The position numbers and the translations under genes were made by a program. The notes beneath the pieces were generated by a model. The model had not been told where the DNA came from. It ran no database searches and saw only the letters and a program-made list of their open reading frames with translations. DNA of 5,949 nucleotides from Candidatus Dadabacteria bacterium UBA2774 (GTDB taxonomy: Bacteria > Desulfobacterota_D > UBA1144 > Nemesobacterales > UBA2774). This document shows positions 1 through 5,949 of the stretch, piece after piece. The stretch's first letter is position 1, and every line of letters starts with the position of its first letter. The stretch lies in the NCBI GenBank assembly GCA_002352485.1, contig DEIM01000239.1, positions 1-5,949 on the forward strand, written 5' to 3'.

Positions 1-1434
1 GAAGGCTGGATATGGGTGTCGGATGAGCCCTGGGGATGGGCCACATACCACTACGGAAGGTGGGTTCCGGATGACTATTACGGCTGGGTATGGATTCCCG
101 GTGTAGATTGGGCCCCCGCGTATGTCGAGTGGTACGACAGCCCGGGATATATAGGCTGGTCTCCCCGCCCGCCCGATAGGAATTTCTTCCTGGAGATAGG
201 CATCTCTATAGGCGGATACGGATATTATCAGCCCAGCTATTATGGCGGCTATAACTACTATAAACCCTACTATTACGGAGGGCATAAGCATCATAAAAAG
301 CACCACAGAAAACACCACAGAAAACACCATTACTATGATCATGCAAAGCATAGCGTCTATGTTCCCTACGAGCACTTTTCACGAAAGAATGCAAAGCTTG
401 TGGCCATTGAAGGGTCCCATAACACTGTTGTCTACAAAAACACCAAAAACATAAATAACGTTACGGTGATCAATAACCGAAACGTTTACAAAGGACCCGA
501 CAGACATGTTGTCGAGCACCGCTCCGGTAAAAAGATAAAGCGGGTCAATGTGGTGGACCGCGATTTGGTCCAGGTTAGGGGTAAGGGAAATGTAAACGAG
601 CTAAGAGGCAGCCAATACAACACCTACCGCCCCAAGGTAGTGAAGAAGGGCTACGAGAAGCCGACAAATATTTCAAAGAGATACAACGGAAGTGAAAGTT
701 TCAAGTCTGGAAGTCGCGAGCATTTGGAAAAGAAGGGAATAAACAAATCCAATACAGATACGGTCGTTAATAGAGGCGCAAGGAATTTAAGCAGCGACTT
801 TAACGGCAGAGAAGGTTATCAAAAAGGCACCGCTCAAAAATACACTCCCAAGAGTCAGTCCAATAAATCTAAGTCTCATTTATCTCCCGCAAAAAATCAC
901 AAACAGATAAACAGGAATAAAATCTCAACACAGTACCAAAGCCCCAAGCGCTCACAGTTAAATAAAAATACGGGTCATAAAACCCAGGTACAAAGAAGCC
1001 CGAATCAATCTCAGTATAAGTACAAGCCAAAAGAGAATAAGCTCAGCGGTAAGTCTAATAAAAATTTAGTGAGCCCGAGGAATTATAACGCGCAGAACGT
1101 TAATAATAATCGGAAACCCTATAAGACTTCAAACAAGAGTTTAACACCAGCTAAGTCTAAAAAAAGCCAGACCGTTTACAAAACAAAGAAACCAAATGTT
1201 AATAAAGCACAGAGGCATCAAAAGAGCTTTAGCGCGAACAAAACAAATCAACAGGTGAATAGGAAAAACACAAATAAAGTTAATTCGTATAAGAAAACTT
1301 CTAAGAAAAATAGCTCAAAAACCACGACCACCCGCAATGTGACAAATAGAAACGTCAATAAGAGTTTTAAGAGCAGCCAGGGCACGATGAGGAATAGGGG
1401 TAACAATTCTTTTAACACTCAGGTAAGAAGGTAG
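1..1434 (+). CDS. DUF6600-type aromatic-repeat protein with basic low-complexity tail (5' end outside window)
   Basis: The frame is open from base 1, and codons before the GTG at 16 (EGWIW) continue the same Trp pattern. The gene therefore almost certainly begins upstream, and that GTG is not the true start. Numbering from base 1 gives 477 residues. Residues 1-57 carry a Trp/Gly pattern (DEPWGWATYHYGRW, GWVWIPG, WAPAYVEW, YIGWSPRPP) that I recognise as typical of DUF6600 proteins, usually exported or envelope-linked and of unknown function. Residues 71-94 are Tyr/Gly-rich. Residues 95-114 are His/Lys-rich. Residues 130-210 look like a small folded region (NVTVINNRNVY, KRVNVVDRDLVQV). From about residue 215 to the stop the chain is Lys/Asn/Ser/Gln-rich, strongly basic and probably disordered. 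No catalytic motif is visible. A cell-surface or polyanion-binding role is inference. Family assignment is by pattern memory, not by search. Confidence 0.8.
   Translation, partial: EGWIWVSDEPWGWATYHYGRWVPDDYYGWVWIPGVDWAPAYVEWYDSPGYIGWSPRPPDRNFFLEIGISIGGYGYYQPSYYGGYNYYKPYYYGGHKHHKKHHRKHHRKHHYYDHAKHSVYVPYEHFSRKNAKLVAIEGSHNTVVYKNTKNINNVTVINNRNVYKGPDRHVVEHRSGKKIKRVNVVDRDLVQVRGKGNVNELRGSQYNTYRPKVVKKGYEKPTNISKRYNGSESFKSGSREHLEKKGINKSNTDTVVNRGARNLSSDFNGREGYQKGTAQKYTPKSQSNKSKSHLSPAKNHKQINRNKISTQYQSPKRSQLNKNTGHKTQVQRSPNQSQYKYKPKENKLSGKSNKNLVSPRNYNAQNVNNNRKPYKTSNKSLTPAKSKKSQTVYKTKKPNVNKAQRHQKSFSANKTNQQVNRKNTNKVNSYKKTSKKNSSKTTTTRNVTNRNVNKSFKSSQGTMRNRGNNSFNTQVRR
289..330 (+). repeat. 12-bp in-frame tandem repeat encoding HHRK units
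   Basis: The unit CACCACAGAAAA occurs twice exactly at 301-312 and 313-324. It is followed by a partial copy at 325-329 and preceded by a diverged copy (CATCATAAAAAG) at 289-300. In frame this encodes HHKK-HHRK-HHRK-HH inside the DUF6600-type gene. Twelve bases keep the frame, so copy number could change by slippage without breaking the protein. The His density resembles metal-binding tracts, but no function is shown. Confidence 0.85.
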
Positions 1435-1456
1435 AGGGCTTTAAGAGAAGTTAAAA

Positions 1457-1503
1457 TGTGAACAATGAGATTCCGGAAGGGGATAGGGGTCTCATTGTTT
1501 GCA
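1457..1503 (+). other. Stem-loop between the DUF6600-type gene and the hypothetical gene
   Basis: AACAATGAGA at 1461-1470 is perfectly complementary to TCTCATTGTT at 1490-1499. Two G-U pairs (1460/1500, 1459/1501) and two Watson-Crick pairs (1458/1502, 1457/1503) extend the stem to 14 bp. The 19-nt loop is purine-rich and contains GGAAGGGG and AGGGG. The stem starts 22 nt after the upstream stop, where a terminator would be expected, but no run of T follows, so an intrinsic terminator is doubtful. The 3' arm ends on the TTG proposed as the start of the next gene, and the loop holds its only Shine-Dalgarno-like bases. Control of translation is therefore an alternative. The inverted repeat is certain; its role is inferred. 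Confidence 0.6.
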
Positions 1504-1936
1504 ATTCCAATTACCCGGAAACATTTTCTTTAAACACCTATCCAGATATTATATTCACACCTTGAGTATTGATGAGCGCGTGGACAAAATACATATATCA
1601 GAGATAGACCAATATCTTGCAGCCAGAATGTTGGATCGAAACGGAGTAGCTCTTGGGATACTTGTCGAAAAATCCGGTGATGAGGGCTATATCACTATTA
1701 CGGATACTAAAGAGAGTAGGGCGCTTGAAGAAGATGCGATAGACTTTGAGCTTTCCCCGTCTGAGTATTTAAACCTCGAAGACCTGGAATTAACCGAGCT
1801 CTTGGCTTCCCCGCTTATCACAAGCTCGGCCCTGGAGTTTTTTGACTTCTTCCTACTTAGATTTATGAAGTTTGAATGCGTACTGAAATTTACGGGAAAC
1901 GCCTGGAAGTTGAAGGTTGTAAAATTCACAAAATAA
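1499..1936 (+). CDS. Hypothetical protein, 145 residues, family not recognised
   Basis: This open frame fills the space between the DUF6600-type gene and the convergent kinase gene, ending 27 bp before the kinase stop. The start is uncertain. A stop at 1484 limits it. TTG at 1499 has AGGGG at 1485-1489 with 9-nt spacing. TTG at 1562, GTG at 1580 and ATG at 1628 are alternatives with no better ribosome site. The product has no signal peptide or clear membrane segment. The middle (about residues 60-100) is acidic (ALEEDAIDFELSPSEY, LNLEDLELTELL), and the C-terminus is aromatic and then basic (LEFFDFFLLRFMKFE, then WKLKVVKFTK). The alternation suggests a small alpha/beta cytoplasmic protein. I see no catalytic motif and propose no function. 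The length and tight fit between genes favour a real gene, but the rare start codon lowers certainty. Confidence 0.5.
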   Translation: MQFQLPGNIFFKHLSRYYIHTLSIDERVDKIHISEIDQYLAARMLDRNGVALGILVEKSGDEGYITITDTKESRALEEDAIDFELSPSEYLNLEDLELTELLASPLITSSALEFFDFFLLRFMKFECVLKFTGNAWKLKVVKFTK

Positions 1937-1943
1937 AAGACTG

Positions 1944-1965
1944 AAAAAGCACTATATGCGATGCT
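1944..1965 (-). terminator. Weak candidate terminator after the kinase gene
   Basis: On the minus strand, immediately after the kinase stop codon, AGCAT (1965-1961) can pair with GTGCT (1952-1948) through one G-U pair, leaving an 8-nt loop. Four further T residues follow at 1947-1944. The stem is only 5 bp, so this is a weak intrinsic terminator at best. Its place in the 27-bp convergent gap is the main support. Confidence 0.3.
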
Positions 1966-3754
1966 ATTGGGTTTTACCGCGCAATACATTTTTGATTGTA
2001 CTGCTAAGCGCCTCTGCCCTGTAAGGCTTTTTAACAATATCGACAAACCCGTATTTCTTATAGTCCGACATAACAGGGTCGTTCGAGTACCCGCTTGATA
2101 CCACAACTTTTACATCAGGGTCGATGGATCTGAGAATTTTAGTCGCTTCACACCCGCCCATGCCCCCCGGTACTGTGAGATCCATAATAACAAGGTCGAA
2201 ACCGCCGTTATTTAATGACTTCCTATATTTATCTACGGCTTCCTCACCGTCTGACGCGAACTCTACCTCGTAACCCAGTTTCTTTAACATCCGTCCAGTT
2301 GCGATTTTTATTAAGTTCTCATCATCCATCAGCAATATCTTGTCTCTGCCCTCGGATATTTTACTGTCGGTTCTTATAGGAGTGTCTGCAGGTTTATCAC
2401 TTGCGGGAAGATAAACATCGAATGTTGTTTCCATACCCAATTGTGATTTTACGTCTATACAACCTTCATGATTTTTCACAATCGAGTATACGCTTGAAAG
2501 ACCGAGTCCGTGACCTTCTTCCTTAGTCGTGAAATAGGGGTCGAATATCTTCTGTAAATTCTCCTCCGGTATTCCTATGCCATTATCTTCAATTGTGATC
2601 TTGAGATATTTTCCGTTTCCAGACTCAATGTGATCATATTGATTCACCAAAAATTTGCTTAGACCTATCTTAATAGTCCCGCCTTCAGGTATAGCTTGCT
2701 GAGCATTCAGCACCAGGTTTTGGATGACCTGACTTATTTGCCCCTGATCTGCTTCAATGCCCCATAAATCTTCCTCTATATCAAACTCACACTTAACGTT
2801 TGATCCGCTCACCGTAAAATTTGCAACTGTTTTAATAAAGTCACTAAAATCGGGGAGTGGTTTTTTAACCGGGGCGCCGCCCTTGGAAAAAGTAAGCAGT
2901 TGTGTCACCAGCTCAGATGCCCTAGTAGTAGCTTCTTCCGATTCTAGGAATAATGCCAGAAGCTCTTGATCAAGATTGGGATTTGTCTTTGCATTACTTA
3001 GATTGCTCATGATCGAAGTGAGAAGATTATTGAAATCGTGCGCAATGCCGCCCGCTAAGATGCCCAAGGATTCAAGCTTCTGTGACTTCCCAAGCCTTTC
3101 CTCCATCATCTTGCGTTTGGTTATGTCCTGCCACATACCGACAATAAGATCACCTGTGCCGCTTGATGATTTTATCAGCTTTGCGTGGTCGTAAAACCAT
3201 TTATATGAGCCGTCTGCGGTACGCCAGAGATACTCGTACTCGTGATATCCTCTATCAAGTACTTCAGAAATATTTTTTAAGACCTGAGGTTTTTGATCCG
3301 GGTGTATATTATCTACCCATAAAGAGTTCTCCCTAATAAAGTCCTGAGGCTCATACCCGCAAATTTTTCTGACATTATCACTTACGTAGATGGTCCCGAA
3401 GTCACCTTCAGCTTTACATGAGTACAGTGCTACAGGCAGCGATTCCAGCATGAGCTCAAGTTTTTCGACGGTCGATTCTAACTCCCGCTCTACTTTCTTG
3501 CGCTCTTTGATTTCTTTTCTAAGCTTTACAGACCTCGCTAGTAAAAATACCAATACTGCAAAAAACAATATTGTAGAAACACCAAATATTTCATCCAGTT
3601 CCATTAATTCGTATCTGGTAAAGATACCGTGGAGAAATTCAAACATATCGAAAAACGCTGCTAGCGAGTAAAAGATTATAAAGATTGGAATAAAAATGAA
3701 AAATTCCTTATAATCGGTGTATATACGTCTAAGAACTTTTTTCCAGGTACCCAT
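1964..3754 (-). CDS. Membrane-anchored PAS hybrid sensor histidine kinase with C-terminal receiver domain
   Basis: A 596-residue sensor kinase that should autophosphorylate on His and pass the phosphate to its own receiver Asp. It has a basic N-terminus, then two hydrophobic segments (about 18-35 and 58-73) separated by only about 22 residues. A charged, probably coiled-coil linker spans 75-103. A PAS/PAC domain lies at about 102-214 (ICGYEPQDF, HPDQ, DGSYKWFYDH, GMWQDITKRK). The HisKA box has H239 in IAHDFNNLL. The ATPase domain shows the N box (NLVLNAQQAIP, 346-356), DNGIGIP (390-396), FDPYFTTK (404-411) and GHGLGLSS (414-421). The receiver (about 472-592) has D477/D478, phosphoacceptor D525 in VIMDLTVPGG, S553/S554 and K576 in KKPY. 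All key residues are intact. There is no DNA-binding output domain and no neighbouring regulator, so the signal and partner are unknown. An in-frame TAG at 3763-3761 limits the start; ATG 3754 keeps the first membrane segment but lacks a Shine-Dalgarno sequence. Confidence 0.96.
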   Translation of the reverse strand: MGTWKKVLRRIYTDYKEFFIFIPIFIIFYSLAAFFDMFEFLHGIFTRYELMELDEIFGVSTILFFAVLVFLLARSVKLRKEIKERKKVERELESTVEKLELMLESLPVALYSCKAEGDFGTIYVSDNVRKICGYEPQDFIRENSLWVDNIHPDQKPQVLKNISEVLDRGYHEYEYLWRTADGSYKWFYDHAKLIKSSSGTGDLIVGMWQDITKRKMMEERLGKSQKLESLGILAGGIAHDFNNLLTSIMSNLSNAKTNPNLDQELLALFLESEEATTRASELVTQLLTFSKGGAPVKKPLPDFSDFIKTVANFTVSGSNVKCEFDIEEDLWGIEADQGQISQVIQNLVLNAQQAIPEGGTIKIGLSKFLVNQYDHIESGNGKYLKITIEDNGIGIPEENLQKIFDPYFTTKEEGHGLGLSSVYSIVKNHEGCIDVKSQLGMETTFDVYLPASDKPADTPIRTDSKISEGRDKILLMDDENLIKIATGRMLKKLGYEVEFASDGEEAVDKYRKSLNNGGFDLVIMDLTVPGGMGGCEATKILRSIDPDVKVVVSSGYSNDPVMSDYKKYGFVDIVKKPYRAEALSSTIKNVLRGKTQ

Positions 3755-3971
3755 TATAATCTACAGTACATGCTTCCCAGTAGTTTCTTCACATTGCTAA
3801 ATAATAGTGAATATTTATATTTTAGCACCATTCATAACAGAATAATGTTTAATGATAGCTTAATGTTACCTAAATTAATAGTGTCGACCTTTGGACATGA
3901 TCCCTTTAGGTTTTCGCTTTATATTCCAAGGTTTGAGTGCAACTAGAGTTAGCTGTAGGGTAAAAGTTTAT
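3755..3971. other. AT-rich intergenic region between mqnC and the kinase gene
   Basis: This 217-bp gap separates two minus-strand genes and presumably carries the kinase promoter and the mqnC transcript end. I found no strong terminator after mqnC: the best inverted repeat, AACT-CT-AGTT near 3941-3950, is short and has no T run. A perfect TATAAT on the minus strand (3758-3753) overlaps the kinase ATG. Another -10-like TAAAAT lies at 3824-3819 without a convincing -35. Short TAATG repeats lie at 3843-3865. A reading frame on the plus strand from 3891 into mqnC is a shadow, not a gene. Confidence 0.6.
3843..3867. repeat. Short direct repeats TAATGTT upstream of the kinase gene
   Basis: TAATGTT occurs at 3843-3849 and again at 3861-3867, start to start 18 bp, with an extra TAATG at 3850-3854. 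On the minus strand this reads as AACATTA sites about 90-115 bp upstream of the kinase ATG. The spacing is close to two helical turns, which could suit a regulator binding site. In such AT-rich DNA, chance is a real alternative. Confidence 0.3.
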
Positions 3972-5078
3972 TTAAAACATATTTATGACTTCATAGTAGG
4001 TATTTCTCTGAGCGGGAGTGAAGCCTGCCGAGCGTATCATATGCACAAGCTCGTCAAGGCTTGCGCGGAATTTGTTTTCAGCGCACGTTAGTACGTTCTC
4101 ATCAAACAGTGTCCCTCCAAGGTCACTTGCCCCGTAGTGCATTGAAAGCGAGCCCACTTTGTTGCCCTGCGTAAACCAGGAGCCCTGTATATGGGCGAAG
4201 TTGTCCAGATATATCCTCGAGAGCGCAAGTACGCGCAGGTATCTGTCTCCCCCGACTTCGTTTGGGAGCTTTCTTTCAAGAAAAGTGTTTTTGGGTTTGA
4301 ACGTCCAGGGAATGAACGCCAGGAAATTGCCGGTTTCATCCTGGAGAGTACGAATTCTCTCAAGGTGCTCGATGATATCTTCATCTTCCTCAAAGTGCCC
4401 GAACATCATTGTCGCAGTGGTTTTAAAGCCTTGAAGGTGGGCTTCTCTGGTGACTTTCATCCACTCATCGGCGTTTATCTTAAGGGGGCTGATTTTCTTT
4501 CTGACTCTGTTGGTCAGGACTTCGGCGCCCCCACCCGGGATCGTCCTTAGCCCCGCGTCCCAGAGCTGTTTTAATACATCCTCTGTAGAAATTCCCGAGT
4601 ACTTGGCGATTGCGCTTATCTCAGGCGCAGAGAACAAATGCAGGTGAAGATCAGGAATTTCCTCAGTAGCTCTTTTTATAAGAGTGGTGTAATAATCAAG
4701 CCCGATCTTTGGGTTATGCCCGCCCTGCAGAAGCACAGTTGTAGCGCCGTTATGATAGGAAGTCCTCATTATCTCTATCACTTTATCGGTACTAAGAGTA
4801 TATGCGTCTGATGCGCCCGGAGGCCTCCAGAAAGCGCAGAAAAGGCATTCCGTATCACATACGTTCGTATAGTTCGGGTTCGTGTCCGCGACAAAAGTAA
4901 CAATGCCGTCGGGATGAAATTTTCTTTTTTTCGAGTCCGCAAGCGCTCCCAAGCGCGAGGTGTCGCATTCTTTTAGTAAATGGAGCCCTTCATCAGAGGA
5001 AATCCTCTCTTCATTCAATATTTTATCGATAATCTCGTTTACTACCATAGTGCAGTTAGTGAACCTAATGGTGCTCAT
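3972..5078 (-). CDS. mqnC: MqnC, cyclic dehypoxanthine futalosine synthase (radical SAM)
   Basis: This cytoplasmic radical SAM enzyme cyclises dehypoxanthine futalosine to the cyclic product in the futalosine route to menaquinone, after MqnA/MqnE/MqnB and before MqnD. The 368-residue product has the [4Fe-4S]/SAM motif C74-x3-C78-x2-C81 (CDTECLFC). Other family landmarks are in order: LLQGGHNP (116-123), PGGGAEVL (181-188), ATMMFGHFE (222-230), FIPWTFKP (255-262), SWFTQG (300-305), GASDLGGTLFDENV (316-329) and QRNTYY (357-362). SWFTQG and the ENV block favour MqnC over the related MqnE. Length is normal. An in-frame TAA at 5093-5091 limits the start. ATG 5078 is used here, but ATG 5048 (residue 11, MVVNEIIDKIL) is equally plausible because the first ten residues look atypical and neither has a clear Shine-Dalgarno site. 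No other mqn gene is in the window. It is divergent from the exported protein at 5138. Confidence 0.94.
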   Translation of the reverse strand: MSTIRFTNCTMVVNEIIDKILNEERISSDEGLHLLKECDTSRLGALADSKKRKFHPDGIVTFVADTNPNYTNVCDTECLFCAFWRPPGASDAYTLSTDKVIEIMRTSYHNGATTVLLQGGHNPKIGLDYYTTLIKRATEEIPDLHLHLFSAPEISAIAKYSGISTEDVLKQLWDAGLRTIPGGGAEVLTNRVRKKISPLKINADEWMKVTREAHLQGFKTTATMMFGHFEEDEDIIEHLERIRTLQDETGNFLAFIPWTFKPKNTFLERKLPNEVGGDRYLRVLALSRIYLDNFAHIQGSWFTQGNKVGSLSMHYGASDLGGTLFDENVLTCAENKFRASLDELVHMIRSAGFTPAQRNTYYEVINMF

Positions 5079-5137
5079 AGTGTCAATCCGTTAAATATTC
5101 TTGTCCGCCACAAAAGTTAGTGTAAATTATCCTTTAC
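5079..5137. promoter_or_regulatory. Compact divergent promoter region (mqnC / exported protein)
   Basis: Only 59 bp separate two divergent starts, so both promoters must lie here or overlap the genes. On the plus strand TTGTCC (5101-5106) and TAAATT (5123-5128) are 16 bp apart and would start transcription only a few bases before ATG 5138. On the minus strand a -10-like TATTTA (5097-5092) lies 13 nt before ATG 5078, but its -35 is poor. Neither gene has an AGGAG-type ribosome site here. The hexamers are weak matches read by eye. Confidence 0.3.
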
Positions 5138-5949
5138 ATGTTTTACTCATCTCTAAAAACTTTCATTTACGTAACCGCACTTTTATTCTTCTTCAGCCCG
5201 TTGTCACAAGGGGATGGGCCCGTCCGGAGTGAAAGCCTGATGAGTATATATTCAGACGGCGAAAAAGTAGGTTATACCAGGATCGTAATAGACGAGGAAG
5301 GTGATAAAACCAGGGTTGATGAAAAAAGTGAATTAAACGTCACTCTGCTGGGTAACGAGCAGACTGTAACAATCGATGCACAATACTCACTCAAGGATTT
5401 CATATTACAATCTTTTGATTTTAAGATGAGCTCAGACGCGGGTGATTTGTCTTCTTCCGGGACGATGCAGGGAGAGGGGCTGAGGATAAAAGTAAAATCG
5501 GTCTCGGGTGAAACCGAGTTAACCCTCCCTGCAAAAGAAGGTCTTACAATATTCGCGCTTCTGCCCAAGTGGCTTTCTGAGAGACCGATGAAGATCGGCC
5601 AAGTGTACAAAATTCACCTTTTTGAGCCCTCGGCCGCGATAATGGGCGCTCAAGCGGAGGATCTGATTTCAATAAATAAAGTAGAGGCCCTGGAGGTTAT
5701 AAAAACAGAGCATTCAGGAGTAGTCGAAACATTCAGGGTAGCGACAGAGTTTATGGGCTCTGACTACACTTCCTGGATTACCAGGGAAGGTGAGGTACTA
5801 AAACAGACAATACCGCCCGGTCTTACGGCTTCTAAAGAACCCGGTACCGATAACCACCCCGAGTCCTTGTCGACTTATGATATTACTGCTAAAACCTCTA
5901 TTCCAAGTGATGTAAAAATTAAAAACCCAAGAGCTCTAGAGTATCTCCG
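5138..5949 (+). CDS. Exported protein, probable transglutaminase-like family N-terminal region (3' end outside window)
   Basis: The frame is open from ATG 5138 to the window edge: 270 complete codons and no stop. An in-frame TAA at 5123 limits the start. ATG 5138 is preferred over ATG 5240 because it adds a signal peptide: Lys7, a hydrophobic core at about 9-19 (FIYVTALLFFF), then SPLSQGDG. The mature part looks beta-rich: SIYSDGEKVGYTRIVIDEEGD near 36-56, LKDFILQSFDFKMSS near 85-99, then SDYTSWITREGEVLKQTIPPG near 208-228 and IPSDVKIKNPRALEYL at the end. This order resembles the N-terminal region of bacterial periplasmic proteins that end in a transglutaminase-like Cys-His-Asp domain. That domain would lie beyond the window, so no catalytic residue is seen. 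Other exported beta-sandwich families are possible. It is divergent from mqnC; a functional link is not shown. Confidence 0.75.
   Translation, partial: MFYSSLKTFIYVTALLFFFSPLSQGDGPVRSESLMSIYSDGEKVGYTRIVIDEEGDKTRVDEKSELNVTLLGNEQTVTIDAQYSLKDFILQSFDFKMSSDAGDLSSSGTMQGEGLRIKVKSVSGETELTLPAKEGLTIFALLPKWLSERPMKIGQVYKIHLFEPSAAIMGAQAEDLISINKVEALEVIKTEHSGVVETFRVATEFMGSDYTSWITREGEVLKQTIPPGLTASKEPGTDNHPESLSTYDITAKTSIPSDVKIKNPRALEYL

Noticed and set aside
289..330. Tandem repeat considered as a CRISPR or intergenic repeat element
   Set aside because: The units are contiguous, only 12 bp, in frame and without spacers, so it is a coding repeat.
206..454. Small frames on both strands within the DUF6600-type gene
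   Set aside because: These are shadows of the repetitive Tyr/Gly and His/Lys coding sequence.
1687..2106. Minus-strand reading frame of 139 codons across the hypothetical gene and the kinase 3' end
   Set aside because: It overlaps the well-supported receiver domain in another frame, shows no family features and would also lie antisense to the 1499-1936 gene.
3886..3920. Interrupted inverted repeat ACCT...AGGT followed by TTTTCG on the plus strand
   Set aside because: The stem is broken by mismatches and no plus-strand gene lies upstream to terminate. On the minus strand no T run follows.
4191..4550. Plus-strand reading frame of 119 codons inside mqnC
   Set aside because: It is antisense to conserved MqnC motifs; its openness follows from the codon use of the real gene.
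5272..5610. Minus-strand reading frame of 112 codons
   Set aside because: It is antisense to the open frame from 5138, which has a signal peptide and a family-like beta-rich pattern.

Overview
The window looks like chromosomal DNA from a Gram-negative-type bacterium of moderate to low GC. It holds five protein genes, two of them cut by the window edges. I see no tRNA, rRNA, CRISPR array, insertion sequence or phage gene. The lineage cannot be fixed from this sequence. A futalosine-pathway menaquinone gene (mqnC), a DUF6600-type aromatic-repeat protein, a PAS hybrid histidine kinase and a probable transglutaminase-type exported protein together would suit a Desulfobacterota-like or other deep-branching lineage. 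That is inference only.

Layout, left to right. (1) Bases 1-1434 (+) are the 3' part of a DUF6600-type gene: a Trp/Gly/Tyr-rich N-terminal module, a Tyr/Gly-rich stretch, a His/Lys repeat, then a very basic Lys/Asn/Ser-rich tail of over 200 residues. (2) Bases 1435-1503 hold a clear stem-loop whose 3' arm reaches the TTG start of the next gene. (3) Bases 1499-1936 (+) encode an unrecognised 145-residue protein. It converges on (4) a membrane-anchored PAS hybrid histidine kinase with a fused receiver domain (3754-1964, minus). (5) Bases 3755-3971 are an AT-rich intergenic gap with short direct repeats. (6) Bases 5078-3972 (minus) encode MqnC, the radical SAM cyclase of the futalosine route to menaquinone. 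(7) A compact 59-bp divergent gap separates mqnC from (8) a 3'-truncated exported protein starting at 5138 (+), which resembles the N-terminal region of transglutaminase-like envelope proteins.

The genes do not form one obvious operon or a recognisable new system. mqnC stands without other mqn genes, the kinase has no separate response regulator beside it, and gene orientation changes twice. The points most worth a second look are the composition of the DUF6600-type protein (metal-binding-like His repeat and [ST]P-basic motifs), the stem-loop at the start of the hypothetical gene, and the lack of Shine-Dalgarno sequences before three of the genes.
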